NCBI GenBank assembly: GCA_023091735.1
Contig: JALKBU010000407.1
Span: forward strand, 1-42,491
Direction of reading: 5' to 3'
DNA: 42,491 bases
Source: Trichomonas tenax
Taxonomy: Eukaryota; Parabasalia; Trichomonadida; Trichomonadidae
Part shown: positions 30,801-39,171 of the stretch, piece after piece
Layout: every line of letters starts with the position of its first letter
Position numbering within the stretch: position 1 is the first letter of the stretch
Program-made: the position numbers and the translations under genes
The notes under the pieces: model-generated
Told to the model about the DNA's origin: nothing
What the model saw: only the letters and a program-made list of their open reading frames with translations
The model's database searches: none

Positions 30801-31303
30801 AGATGCATTAAAAGCTCTTCTGAAAAATTGCAAAGATCGTCGGATGTTTCAATTGTCTCTGAAACAATAGTTAAAGTATGGGAAGGACTTATTGATTGTG
30901 CAAAATTCATGATAATTTGATTAATGTCAATAGATGTATCACCCCCAAGTCTGTGAAGATGGGCATTCAAGTAAGCCTCAATGCTGCAGAGCCAGTTCTT
31001 AGCGACTGGTGCAATTTTGGTGCTCGTAAGTAATCCAACTAGTGAGTTTTGAAATGTCTCCCAAATTTGAGGTAAAATTTCAGGCGTCAGCATCTGAATC
31101 TGGCGCTTACATATTGAAAGGAAAATAACAATGCAGTAATTCTTCAATTTTTCGTCAATATCAGCACCAAATAAGTTAATAAGAAGCACAACGAACTCCA
31201 GTGTTTGGTTCTGGAAAAGGTTGTCTCTTACAGCCTCTGCTTCAGCGCGGAGATCGTTATCATCAGCATTACACTGAATGAGGACTCGCACAAGATCTTC
31301 CAT
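27854..31303 (-). CDS. Importin-beta family nuclear transport receptor (Kap121/123-like)
   Basis: The protein has 1149 residues of HEAT/ARM-type helical repeats end to end, the size of importin-4/5 and Kap121/Kap123. The N terminus (LIQCNADDNDLRAEAEAVRD) fits the first importin repeat that contacts Ran. An acidic loop (DLDDDSAASVAESLLKQ, about 295-311) matches the family's inserted acidic loop. It lacks transmembrane segments. Such receptors carry cargo, for example ribosomal proteins and histones, through the nuclear pore with RanGTP. The exact orthologue cannot be fixed by eye. The ATG at 31303 is the first Met. Confidence 0.75.
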   Translation of the reverse strand: MEDLVRVLIQCNADDNDLRAEAEAVRDNLFQNQTLEFVVLLINLFGADIDEKLKNYCIVIFLSICKRQIQMLTPEILPQIWETFQNSLVGLLTSTKIAPVAKNWLCSIEAYLNAHLHRLGGDTSIDINQIIMNFAQSISPSHTLTIVSETIETSDDLCNFSEELLMHLLQNYNSFPLETVSLYFVIISKIPESQDLLNYFETIKQLIENTNVPKCFRIICNFCEKNSPFLNSIIIPLSHYVKEKVLPLTDEQVSIQGIYIMHSIIQYSPEIARVIPDFLNDFVDINIAVLNNTTMPDLDDDSAASVAESLLKQSTIVIYQDINTRLESSMAHIFNSSEAHLKYGYLSFIAHAFILLLTHNFCKQLVPYVIQMLQTETEPKLQCIILEVLSIFVSNIVFIDEEKIDIIDLVNLAINVIQQEMSEENEIIKYWALRIIYSLLYEYNFRNIIIDRGVLPEIADKIMEAINNDQLITEKGIAYAIRTLGYIFQKMPDAGLEYVMDIFATLFSKYESYDKIKCRVLSGMAEYLLTLKESLKGKKKTDSEAVQVLQQIPEYAKTTYDTCSAMLAQEGIAPKRVMDINKCSSILIRLLGDHINEYIQDLLTNCFTILQTPLEFKDVPRNEFLDLHTFYTVDNIPGSFRFIIEKESITVIETALETLNTILHSDKHFERLVENNFALLNQVLETCYGFIEQPYFVDELVNATYHTLFAVYVCIHENIPEDQAEFFNNLLNTMLTKYCQLMGQIFDMPWTPVMLTKLIELWCGIIKNRKINIVGIEGIPQLMFSYAEKLSQACFSLAEKFYQNTTIAVDTDVNKFFDDINSQVEESLRLFTILAKQAPEFTIPAFKERVWPRVYAFIEADQIKQHTIKYLIEMMSWDKTGETYVEFYPLYVQMMSYRPVNQYDQLNYNSPDPYMNLVPVDRPLGAMFEIAYELTFKLIKRTKLSLERAAELNQFLLNLFQDEQMDSIARNDLLRESIILLYSKYIELIDESNYSEHVEMLLDVIPQYLFDTQHHWYMLHFFNRFMMRFWPIIENEEAEEGILTTFQSMFISCMTIYLDPSPMARTKLLDQGLLGFLHLRSKYPSFNNAFIEFFNRVKQDQEQMKIAKQNGGKYTGCIMELEPCYRNFFSFLMYLNVVYQEKIQQQEQA

Positions 31304-31768
31304 TTCTTTTATTTATTTACAAAATCTTTGATAATTGTCAACTTTACATTTGGTATCGGCGTGTTTTTCAAGCAATTTTTTCCTCGGCCAATTATACTTC
31401 TGAGCGATATTGATTAATAATTTAAAGTCAAATTTGATTTTTATTTTTTATTTGGTCTGACACGTAATTTCGATCAACTCTGACCCTGACAAATAAACTA
31501 TTGAATATGTAAATATATGACACGTAAAGTACTATTTTTGACATTTGGATTTTTTAGTTATATAACTATTCAACCAAATATGCATCCATCCAGGTAACAT
31601 ATTTTCGAGAGATTTTTTGATATTTTGTGTTAATTCGAGAAAAATATATATTGTAATGTCAATATTGTAAGAATCTATTTACTAGATTAATTGCAATAGG
31701 TGATAAATTTAATTGGCGAGAAGTTTTTGGAAAGAACACAATTTTAATAAAATTATAGTATTTTTCCT
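31304..31768. other. Spacer upstream of importin with two TGACACGTAA motifs
   Basis: TGACACGTAAAG at 31518-31529 and TGACACGTAA at 31458-31467 lie about 155-225 bases upstream of the importin ATG. The remainder is AT-rich with no gene. Confidence 0.5.
31518..31529 (+). promoter_or_regulatory. TGACACGTAAAG motif
   Basis: Identical to the 12-mer at 39136-39147 upstream of the GRAM gene and one base from that at 3138. A shorter copy lies 60 bases away at 31458-31467. Confidence 0.4.
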
Positions 31769-34027
31769 TTATTCCTGAGATTTTGAGTAAGCTTCGTACA
31801 GTTTCAGCTGTGTTGGCGTTGAATCTTCCTGGCCATCCTTCCAGTCATCCATAGCGGACTCATTGACTACATCGTCTTCGACAAGTTTGTTGAGAACTTC
31901 AACAAAGATTTCATTCCTGGATTCATAGTCCTGAGAGCAGTACCATTGCCACCAGTAAAGAAGGTCAGCCTGATCCTCATCCGACTCTATGAATTTGTAG
32001 AGAAGTGGCTCGAAGTTGTCGATTTCTTCGAGAATATTTTCACTTCTGTGCTCGAGAATCATTAAGATGATTGAAATGCCGCAATCAAGATCCCCAGCCT
32101 TCTCCTTGAGCTTGAGGCTGTTAAGCTCAGTACCGATGTTCTCGATACCACCATCCTTATCTTGTGCACTCCTGATAAGGTCGACTGCAAGTCCGTGGAA
32201 CTCTGTGTTGATAGAAACTGGGCATTCCTCATTCTCATCACCATTGCCGGCTTCACCTTCGGCTTCTTCTTCAGCATATGGCTGATCAAGGAAGTCTTCC
32301 TCCTCCGTCATGTCATCTCCAGCGTTGATGATGTGAGTCTGCTCGATTGGGAAGTCATCGTGCTTCAAGTCGAGCCACATTCTGAGTAATGGGATTTCGT
32401 GTGTTGGTGTAGCGAAGAACTCATAAACTTCATCATCATCTTGCTCCGGAAGCTCGATTGGCTCTGCAAACTTCAAGTCGCAGTAGTTGGACAACCAGCG
32501 TGGAACTTCTGGCTGCATGTAGTCCTCACCCATGACTGGGAAGAGACCGTCTGGGTTAAGTTCGGAGAGCTTGGTGAGTCTCCTGCAGCGTGGGATATCG
32601 CAGTTGACATTGCAGTTGAAGCCAATGATGCAACCAAACTCGATTGTGCGGCCATCAGCGATAACGCAATCTGAAGCGATCAAAGAGTGATCGATCTTTG
32701 TATTAGCACCAATTGTGCAGCGGTCCCAAATTATGCAGTTTTCGATGACTGCGTTCTTGCCAATTGTGCAATTAGCGCCAATAACGGAGTTCTTGATGAT
32801 CGCGCCATCCTCTACTTTAGAGTTGTTGCTGATGACTGAGTGGCTGACCTTTGATGTAAGTGATGGGAACACATAGTTATAACGATAAACGAGGTCGCGG
32901 TAGAGCATGAATGCTGTTGAGTCATCATCCTTCTTAGAATCATCGGCAATTAATTTCGATAAATTATCAGATGAGAACGATTCGTCCTGCTCCTCTTCCT
33001 CATCCATAGAAAAGTCCTCGTTGAGTGCAGAGCGGCATTCTGTCGGTGGGAAGAAGTTCATTTCGACAGTAACTGGATAAAGCCATCGGCGAATCATTGC
33101 GAGCGATGTGTTGATGTAATCTGGGAGGTCATCGATTGTCTGTGCAAATGAGTCCTTGCAGTATCTCATGTGAATAACATGGTTAATAAGTTCTTTGTTT
33201 TTCAGCTGTGTTGGGATGCAATCGCCGCAGACTGTCTTCCAGTCGAAGTTTTCACCGAAATCTGGGAACATTTGCGCAGCGCAAACGTAAATCTGCGATT
33301 CATGGAGTCCTGTTCTGAGAAGGAGTCTAGAAGTTTTCTTGAAGAGCTTTGGATCGATGGACAACGAAAGCGGGCCCTCGTTGAACTCGAACTCAGCTGT
33401 TGGCTTGATTTGGAGAATGCTTTGGTCACTTCCTTCGATGATGTTATAAGTGTTATATTTGCCCTGTGTGAATACACATGTTGCAATGAGTTCCCCGTCA
33501 TCGATTTTATTGGCCTTATTCAGTCTCTTATTGACGCATGTTTCGATGTGTTGGTCAACGATTTCTTTCAGTTTGACGTTTGTAACAAGCGTTCCTGGAA
33601 CGACAATGCAGTGCTTGAATGCGTTGTTTTGTTGATTCCATTTATCAATGAATCTCATGCAATCACCAACATTAGCCATTACTTCTCTTGTTTCGACAAT
33701 TGTTATATTTTCCATCATCATGCGTGTAGTGCATAATGAAGTAACGCGCTGAATTTGCTTTTTGTCGCTTGGTCTGCATAACAAATATATTTTATCGATG
33801 CTGTTAACGCTGAGCCAGTTGAGAACATAGAGCAAAACCGGAGATCCGCACAACGGGAACAAGCATGGCGGAAGTTCGCCGTTAATTGGCGAGATCGTGC
33901 ATGCGTAAGGATGGCACAAAACGAAAGCGATAGTTTTGTCACGGTCCTCGTTAGCGAGACGGATGTGCTCTAAATGCTGAGAATTCTTCTTCGTTGATTC
34001 TGGAGCGTTGGATTTCTTTGGAGGCAT
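31769..34027 (-). CDS. Translation initiation factor eIF2B, epsilon subunit
   Basis: Catalytic subunit of the guanine-nucleotide exchange factor for eIF2, 752 residues. The nucleotidyltransferase-like N domain (about 20-270) holds LPPCLFPLCGSPVLLYVLNWL. Left-handed beta-helix hexapeptides (about 390-470; VIGANCTIGKNAVIENCIIWDRCTIGANTKI) follow. The C-terminal W2/HEAT domain (about 590-750) has acidic and aromatic boxes (DLLYWWQWYCSQD, AMDDWKD). The internal acidic linkers are typical. The ATG at 34027 (MPPKKSN) is chosen; the 30 residues upstream in frame are low-complexity and lie in promoter sequence. It shares a promoter region with the divergent CFAP300 gene. Confidence 0.95.
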   Translation of the reverse strand: MPPKKSNAPESTKKNSQHLEHIRLANEDRDKTIAFVLCHPYACTISPINGELPPCLFPLCGSPVLLYVLNWLSVNSIDKIYLLCRPSDKKQIQRVTSLCTTRMMMENITIVETREVMANVGDCMRFIDKWNQQNNAFKHCIVVPGTLVTNVKLKEIVDQHIETCVNKRLNKANKIDDGELIATCVFTQGKYNTYNIIEGSDQSILQIKPTAEFEFNEGPLSLSIDPKLFKKTSRLLLRTGLHESQIYVCAAQMFPDFGENFDWKTVCGDCIPTQLKNKELINHVIHMRYCKDSFAQTIDDLPDYINTSLAMIRRWLYPVTVEMNFFPPTECRSALNEDFSMDEEEEQDESFSSDNLSKLIADDSKKDDDSTAFMLYRDLVYRYNYVFPSLTSKVSHSVISNNSKVEDGAIIKNSVIGANCTIGKNAVIENCIIWDRCTIGANTKIDHSLIASDCVIADGRTIEFGCIIGFNCNVNCDIPRCRRLTKLSELNPDGLFPVMGEDYMQPEVPRWLSNYCDLKFAEPIELPEQDDDEVYEFFATPTHEIPLLRMWLDLKHDDFPIEQTHIINAGDDMTEEEDFLDQPYAEEEAEGEAGNGDENEECPVSINTEFHGLAVDLIRSAQDKDGGIENIGTELNSLKLKEKAGDLDCGISIILMILEHRSENILEEIDNFEPLLYKFIESDEDQADLLYWWQWYCSQDYESRNEIFVEVLNKLVEDDVVNESAMDDWKDGQEDSTPTQLKLYEAYSKSQE

Positions 34028-34271
34028 TTGATTTTTTTTGAAAAATTTTGTCCCTATGAATATTAAAATTTTTTGTTGGTTATTAAAAAGTAGGTTCTGC
34101 AAACTAAAAGAAGCCACTTTTACACGGCAAGATACCTAAAAAGTCATGATTTTAATTTTCATATTTTGAAAAATTGATTTCAAGTACTCTTATCAGGATG
34201 GTTATTTAACATACATTTAGTACAGCTATTTCCCATTATAAAGTGCTCCTTTAAGATATCATATCAAATTT

Positions 34272-34421
34272 TGCCATGTAAAATTTTCAAAATGCCATAT
34301 ATGCCATGTACATTATTCAAATCGCATAATATGACATGTAAATAGTTCATATGGGTTTAATTGTCATGTAAATTATTGAAATGAATTTATATGTCAAGTA
34401 AAAGTGACAAATTACAATTAA
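34272..34421 (+). repeat. 30-bp tandem array in a divergent promoter (five units)
   Basis: Starts at 34272, 34302, 34332, 34362 and 34392, exactly 30 bases apart. Each begins with TGNCAWGTAMA: TGCCATGTAAA, TGCCATGTACA, TGACATGTAAA, TGTCATGTAAA, TGTCAAGTAAA. The rest of each unit is AT-rich and only loosely conserved. It sits between the eIF2B epsilon ATG (34027) and the CFAP300 ATG (34442). The head motif is the recurrent TGACAYGTAAAG element of this window. Confidence 0.75.
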
Positions 34422-34432
34422 TAACGTATACT

Positions 34433-34437
34433 TCACT
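34433..34437 (+). promoter_or_regulatory. Initiator of CFAP300
   Basis: TCACT matches the trichomonad initiator TCA(C/T)(A/T) exactly. The +1 A at 34435 leaves a 7-base leader to the ATG at 34442. This argues against the ATG at 34391, which lies inside the tandem array. Confidence 0.6.
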
Positions 34438-34441
34438 TAAA

Positions 34442-35170
34442 ATGACTGAAAACTGGGAATTCACTGAGCAAGCAGACAATGGTTTCCAGACATGGGCCGA
34501 CAAAGATAAGATGGCACTTATTAACGAAAAATGGGGCTTAAGCGGAATAAAAGCGCGCACGTTTACTTATAATGGCGAACTTCCAAAGCCTTTCAACCCA
34601 CAAAAATTCTTCACAGCCTTCCTAAATACTAAGGGTGTCGCATCTGAGGAGGTTAAGAGCCTCGAAATCGAGCCTTTGACCACAATCTCTGTTGGAAATA
34701 AGTTCTGGAAGAAGTTATGGACACCACCGAACAACATTTGCAGAAACGCCACTGGACACTACATTAACAAGTGCCCAGATCGCCACGTTCGTGGAATGTG
34801 GCTCTCAGATTGTCTTCAGGTCGCACTTCTCGACGAGGACTCAGAAGAATACGAAGTGTTCTCGCAGGAGGACCGCAAGGAGCTCCTTTTACACGTCATT
34901 AAACTTCTCGTTCTCGGTGGAGAAATCTGCCAATACGAAGATGAATGGGACACTTACGAGCCGGTCATTACATCTCTCTACAGAGACCTTATCGGAAAGA
35001 GTGTCGTTAAGAACACAAGTGGCGCCATTTCTGTTGTCGCACGCGCGTTTTTGCTCAAGATGACGAATGGAAAATCGATATTGAGCAATCCTGATCGCTC
35101 AGCATGCATACTTGTTATTGATACAGTCACAAAGAAGGTTAGAATGTTGGAATATTTGGCTTACCCATAA
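34442..35170 (+). CDS. CFAP300-like cilia/flagella protein
   Basis: Cytoplasmic factor needed for assembly of axonemal dynein arms in ciliated eukaryotes; 242 residues, close to the family size. The N-terminal half has KWGLSGIKARTFTYNG (about 32-48) and FFTAFLNTKGV. The C-terminal half carries the family core: LLVLGGEICQYEDEWDTY (about 160-177), LYRDLIGKSVVKNTSGAISVVARAF and the terminal CILVIDTVTKKVRMLEYL. The last block corresponds to FxYLIIDPVKRHVxVL of known members. The start at 34442 is set by the initiator 7 bases upstream. It fits a flagellated organism. The gene ends in TAAA, the overlap of stop and polyadenylation signal known in trichomonads. Confidence 0.75.
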   Translation: MTENWEFTEQADNGFQTWADKDKMALINEKWGLSGIKARTFTYNGELPKPFNPQKFFTAFLNTKGVASEEVKSLEIEPLTTISVGNKFWKKLWTPPNNICRNATGHYINKCPDRHVRGMWLSDCLQVALLDEDSEEYEVFSQEDRKELLLHVIKLLVLGGEICQYEDEWDTYEPVITSLYRDLIGKSVVKNTSGAISVVARAFLLKMTNGKSILSNPDRSACILVIDTVTKKVRMLEYLAYP

Positions 35171-35757
35171 AATAAAACTTTAGATATTATTGTACTTAAA
35201 CTATTTAATATTATTGCGTATAATAGATTTTATATCTACTTCTTTTGATTCCATCACATTTATATCATTAATATCACATAATGCTTACAAATATATTTTG
35301 AATATTGTTGAATATAGATGTATTAGAAGCTAATACCATATATGAGATTTTCTATGGAACAATAGTGATTATGGAATTCAACATATTCTCGCACTCTCAC
35401 ATATTTTTAATGATGGTATTTATCATTTCATTTAAAATATGTTTTTAAGACAAATCTTACAGATCATATACTACAAATAGTTAGTTATAATATGTCTTTC
35501 ACTGATTTTGTTATTTATCAATAATTGAGCATCAAAATTTTTGCATTAGGTATTTATTATTATCCAACAACATGTTCACTAACTATGCAAGCGATATATT
35601 GATGATCGGCATCATTTTTAATTCATTTACACATTGTTTGGGATAAAATCATTAAAATGATTGAATTATACGAAGTTTTTCGTAAAATATATCAAAGAGC
35701 ATCAATACGCTGTTAAAATTAAATAAAAGTTTCATTATGATTTTTCATTTTTCTTGA
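35171..35757. other. AT-rich spacer with the TRM11 initiators
   Basis: Two TCATT initiator matches lie near the 3' end (35732-35736 and 35745-35749). Nothing else is recognised. Confidence 0.5.
35745..35749 (+). promoter_or_regulatory. Initiator of TRM11
   Basis: TCATT with +1 A at 35747 leaves an 11-base leader to the ATG at 35758. This supports the ATG of the THUMP frame as the true start rather than the frame beginning at 35754. Confidence 0.55.
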
Positions 35758-37036
35758 ATGAAGATATATATAATTTATTCTTCATCCAGATTCCCAACGT
35801 TTACAATATCCAATTTATTGAACACAGCTCTTTCACACGGAGTTGGAATCGAAACCGCCGAAGATTCGTTAAAAATTGGAATTTCTCCAAATTGTGCATT
35901 TTTAAATTTTCAACGGATGAAGACGCAAAACTTATTGCTTTACAGTCGATTGTCGTTAAATCTATATCCAGACACATTTTTACTGCTTCAAATTGGGAAG
36001 AAATCATCGAATTTGCCAAAAATTATGAACACACTTTTAATAACGGAAGCTTTGCTATCAGAATTGAAACCTACAACAGAAAGTTACAACAGGACCAACA
36101 AATGCCATACATCAACCAAATAATCGCAGCAATGAACTTAACATCGAAAGAAGATATCAAACACCCAGACACAAGGATCATGCTCTTCATGGACTTCGAA
36201 TATAGCAACTCAGAGAAGCCAAATAGGATTCAGCTAGCGACTTTTCTCGGTGATGGAAATTTCGAGTTTCCTGATAAATTCACGCTCAAAAAGCGCTCAT
36301 TCATCAATAAAACATCAATGGAATCGACTCTCGCTTTACACTTTGCTGTGAATGGCCTTACTGGACCAGGAAAGATCATTTACGATCCATTTTGTGGATC
36401 ATGTTCTTTGTTAGTTGCTGCTGCATTTCTCGGCGCTTATGTTATTGGCGGCGATCTCGATATGAAAGCAATGACAGAGCAAGGATACAAAGAAAACAAA
36501 GAAGCATCGATACGTGCAAATTTTGTGCAGTATGGCCTTGAATCTAAGCTCATCGGAATCGCAAGAGCAAACTTCTTAAAAGATAAAATTTCACCAAGAA
36601 ATCTCGACGCGATTGTCACAGATCCACCATATGGAATCCGTGAAAAGATTGTCGCAGAGAGTGGCTTATCGCCTCTTCATCCACTGCTTCTGCACTTATA
36701 CGAATATGCAACAAAGAACTTGAAAGTTGGAGGGAGACTTGTTTATTGGCTTCCTTGTGGATATGATTTAGATACAGATCGCGATTTGCCAAAATATCAA
36801 CACTTAAATTAGTTTCAAATTGCCAACAGTATTTAAACAGCAGATACTGCAGGCATCTTCTTGCTTTGGAGAAAACCCACCACGATGATAATGCTAAAGT
36901 TGTTTTCGACAATTACGAAGCTTCTTGGCTAAAAGTTCACAATATTGTTTTCAAGCCAAACGAAGAGAAAGACAGACATGTCAGAAAGAAGATGCCCAAG
37001 GAACAAGGAAAGAGAAGAGAGAATCTTGGCTTGTAA
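35758..37036 (+). CDS. tRNA (guanine-10-N2)-methyltransferase TRM11, two apparent frameshifts
   Basis: Catalytic subunit of the Trm11-Trm112 enzyme that methylates G10 of tRNAs. It is recognised from DPFCGSCSLLVAAAFLGAYVIGGD (SAM-binding), ASIRANFVQYGLES, the catalytic DAIVTDPPYGIRE and LKVGGRLVYWLP. The gene lies in three frames. The ATG at 35758 opens an N-terminal THUMP-like part (IYIIYSSSRFPTFTISNLL). Near 35910, at a TTTT run, coding sense moves to the frame of 35754 (STDEDAKLIALQ). Near 36804, at an AAA run, it moves again to read LVSNCQQYLNSRYCRHLLALEK and on to TAA at 37034. Each shift is repaired by one extra base in the run. Either sequencing errors or a young pseudogene fits. Confidence 0.85.
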
Positions 37037-37299
37037 TTTATATATATTGTAAAAATGATCATGTTTTTCTACAAAACAAATTCCTATATAATAAGATAGA
37101 AATAGAGTTAGATAAGGTATGCAAGTGAGCGTTTAGAACAGACAGTAATGATAACATCATTATTAACTTTATCAAGTTTAAGCGTTATAACTATGTTTTG
37201 AAGCTTCTATTTCTATTTTAAGTCACTCAAATATTTAATATCGAATATATTTTCGCTTTAATATCGCGACTTCCATTGTTGATTAATTAAAAACAAATA

Positions 37300-37530
37300 A
37301 TGGAGTTGAAGAAAGTAACATATTCACTATATTATATATATAATGACGACCATACAATATGGAATAATGATTTGGGCGCTTCAATCACATAAACAAATTT
37401 TCGATTGGCCCCTCTAATTGTAAAAGAAGAAATGGGGAAATTTATTCCAACAAAGAGTTTTGGCATTGGAAATTTTGAAGCGCTTCTATTTTTTTAAATG
37501 GAAATGAGAACGATTTTGATTGAGAATTAA
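37300..37530 (+). pseudogene. Stop-interrupted coding remnant, unknown
   Basis: One frame of 76 codons from an ATG at 37300, with in-frame TAA at 37390 and 37495. Segments such as LYYIYNDDHTIWNNDLGASI and IVKEEMGKFIPTKSFGIGNF look protein-coding. No family is recognised. It may be the upstream debris of the glycine-rich remnant or a separate gene. Confidence 0.3.
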
Positions 37531-37742
37531 ACTTTTATCTCCTACAACTCATGTTAAACATTCACATTTTATCATCATTATGATATGAAATCAATCATTA
37601 TCATTTCATCATCTTTATTTATTTTCCAGATTGTGATCAGACGACTTTTTTCAATAAATTTTTGAGAGTGTATTTTCAATTAAATCTAAAAAAATTATAG
37701 AAAGTAATATGTTAATAATTGAAAATAAATCGATAACGATAT

Positions 37743-38780
37743 TTGATATATTCTGTCCTATATAATAATTCATGTATTTATGATGATGGATGTCAACCAA
37801 TTGCTCAATATCTCCATATTGGTACATACAAATTTGAGCTATGGGGCACAAGCGGTGCCAGCATAGATTTTTCAGATGGCGGAAGAGGTGCATTTGTGTC
37901 CGGATATTTAAAACTTAAACAGGCAAGAACATTTTATTTATATATCGGTCATGAAGGAATGACAAATTCCAGACTATCTCCTTTCAATGGAGAAGGCGCT
38001 CCAAGCAGCCAAAGTATTGGAAGTGGAGATATTTGTATTGATATTCGCTTGATTGAAGAGAATACATTCGAAGCATTAAAATCTCGCATCATTGTTGCAG
38101 GCTAAGGAGGCTCTTCGAATCCTTATCAATTATCCCCAGCAGATGGAGGATATGCAGGAATATTTGCAGCTCCTTCTTCAGTAATGAATGAATATGCTTA
38201 TATTTATACAGATTCTATTACAGCTGCAGAAGGTGGTCAAATGAATAGAGGTGGGAAAAGCGCAACTGGTAAACAAGCGAGTGGAAAGTTTATTAATGGA
38301 GGAATAGCAAAATTTGGACATGGACGCAATGGTGATTCTCAGTCAACACTATCTCAAGGTGGAGACTGTGGCTATTTTGGAGGTGGAGCAGGCGCAGATG
38401 GAACAGATTATGTTGCTTCAGCTGCAGGTGGTTCATCTTATATTTCAGGAATTGAAGGATTCCTTGCAATTGACCTATCATCGACTTCAGATTCCAATTA
38501 CCAAATGAAAGGTGATTCAGTCCATAACAGTGGACTTGTTTTCTATAGTCCAGAAATGATGTCAGGAAGCCAAAGAATGCTCTGCCCATTTGTAGATCAA
38601 GAATATGGACATCAAGGGAATGGCTTTATTTGAACTTCTTCTGATATCGATTTTTTAAAATATATCACACATCATGCATCTATAATCATAAACAAAAAAC
38701 AAACAACTGATGCTTTTGATAATTCATATTTCTTAGAATTTGTTATTTGTATGATGTCAGTTATTCCTGATAATACCTAA
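37743..38780 (+). pseudogene. Glycine-rich surface/secreted family remnant
   Basis: A single frame of 345 codons is interrupted by TAA (38103) and TGA (38631), with no frameshift and no ATG at the front. It contains IGTYKFELWGTSGA, then RGAFVSGYLKLKQARTFYLYIG, then glycine-rich stretches (GGDCGYFGGGAGADG, SAAGGSSYISGIEG) and GHQGNGFI just before the TGA. This is the plan of the Gly_rich family (ALK/LTK-like glycine-rich domain), expanded in trichomonads. The TGA could derive from an Arg codon. A signal peptide and the first strand are missing. It is most likely a dead copy. Confidence 0.65.
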
Positions 38781-39171
38781 ATGAAAATACTTGTGAATTC
38801 ACATAATTTAACTTTTATGCATAGCTATTCATATCAATAACATTAAAATATCTATTTCATCGAGAAATATTTTAAAGCAAAGTGTGATTTAATATTTCAA
38901 AATGATGCAAATTATTGGCCAGGGGCTATTTAACATCAACAGCAGTATAAAAATAGAGATACACATTATAGAAAAAGAGTTTTACATTTCAACATTGTGA
39001 ACAATAATGATGATTCGGTGTTTAATATCAACAACATTATGGAAATAGAGGCACCTAATTCAATGCGATGTATTATAATGATAAATGTGATATAGTATCA
39101 ACAGTATTATAGAAATAAAGATGATGTATCATTTCTGACACGTAAAGTTTAAACAAAAGGTGACAAAAATA
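38781..39171. other. Spacer with three degenerate repeats and a promoter motif
   Basis: The pattern ATCAACARYATTATRGAAATA appears in degenerate form starting near 38935, 39027 and 39097 (spacings 92 and 70). TGACACGTAAAG lies at 39136-39147, 25 bases before the GRAM ATG. Confidence 0.45.
39136..39147 (+). promoter_or_regulatory. TGACACGTAAAG motif close to the GRAM gene start
   Basis: Identical to 31518-31529. It lies 25-36 bases upstream of the ATG at 39172, close enough to be a core-promoter or proximal element. Confidence 0.45.

Noticed and set aside
33170..33736. 188-codon plus-strand frame
   Set aside because: Antisense shadow of eIF2B epsilon, with Cys/Asn-rich random composition.
34028..34117. 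30-residue longer start for eIF2B epsilon
   Set aside because: Not an ATG start, low-complexity Phe/Asn/Lys sequence, and the typical basic N terminus starts at MPPKKS.
34391..34441. 17-residue longer start for CFAP300
   Set aside because: That ATG lies in the 30-bp tandem array and upstream of the initiator at 34433-34437.
35758..37036. Introns explaining the TRM11 frame changes
   Set aside because: No GT...ACTAACACACAG-type trichomonad intron signal lies near either shift, and one added base restores each junction.
18349..38780. Stop-codon reassignment or selenocysteine read-through to explain in-frame TGA and TAA
   Set aside because: All intact housekeeping genes here end in TAA or TGA, and the interrupted frames also lack starts or catalytic residues. 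Decay is simpler.
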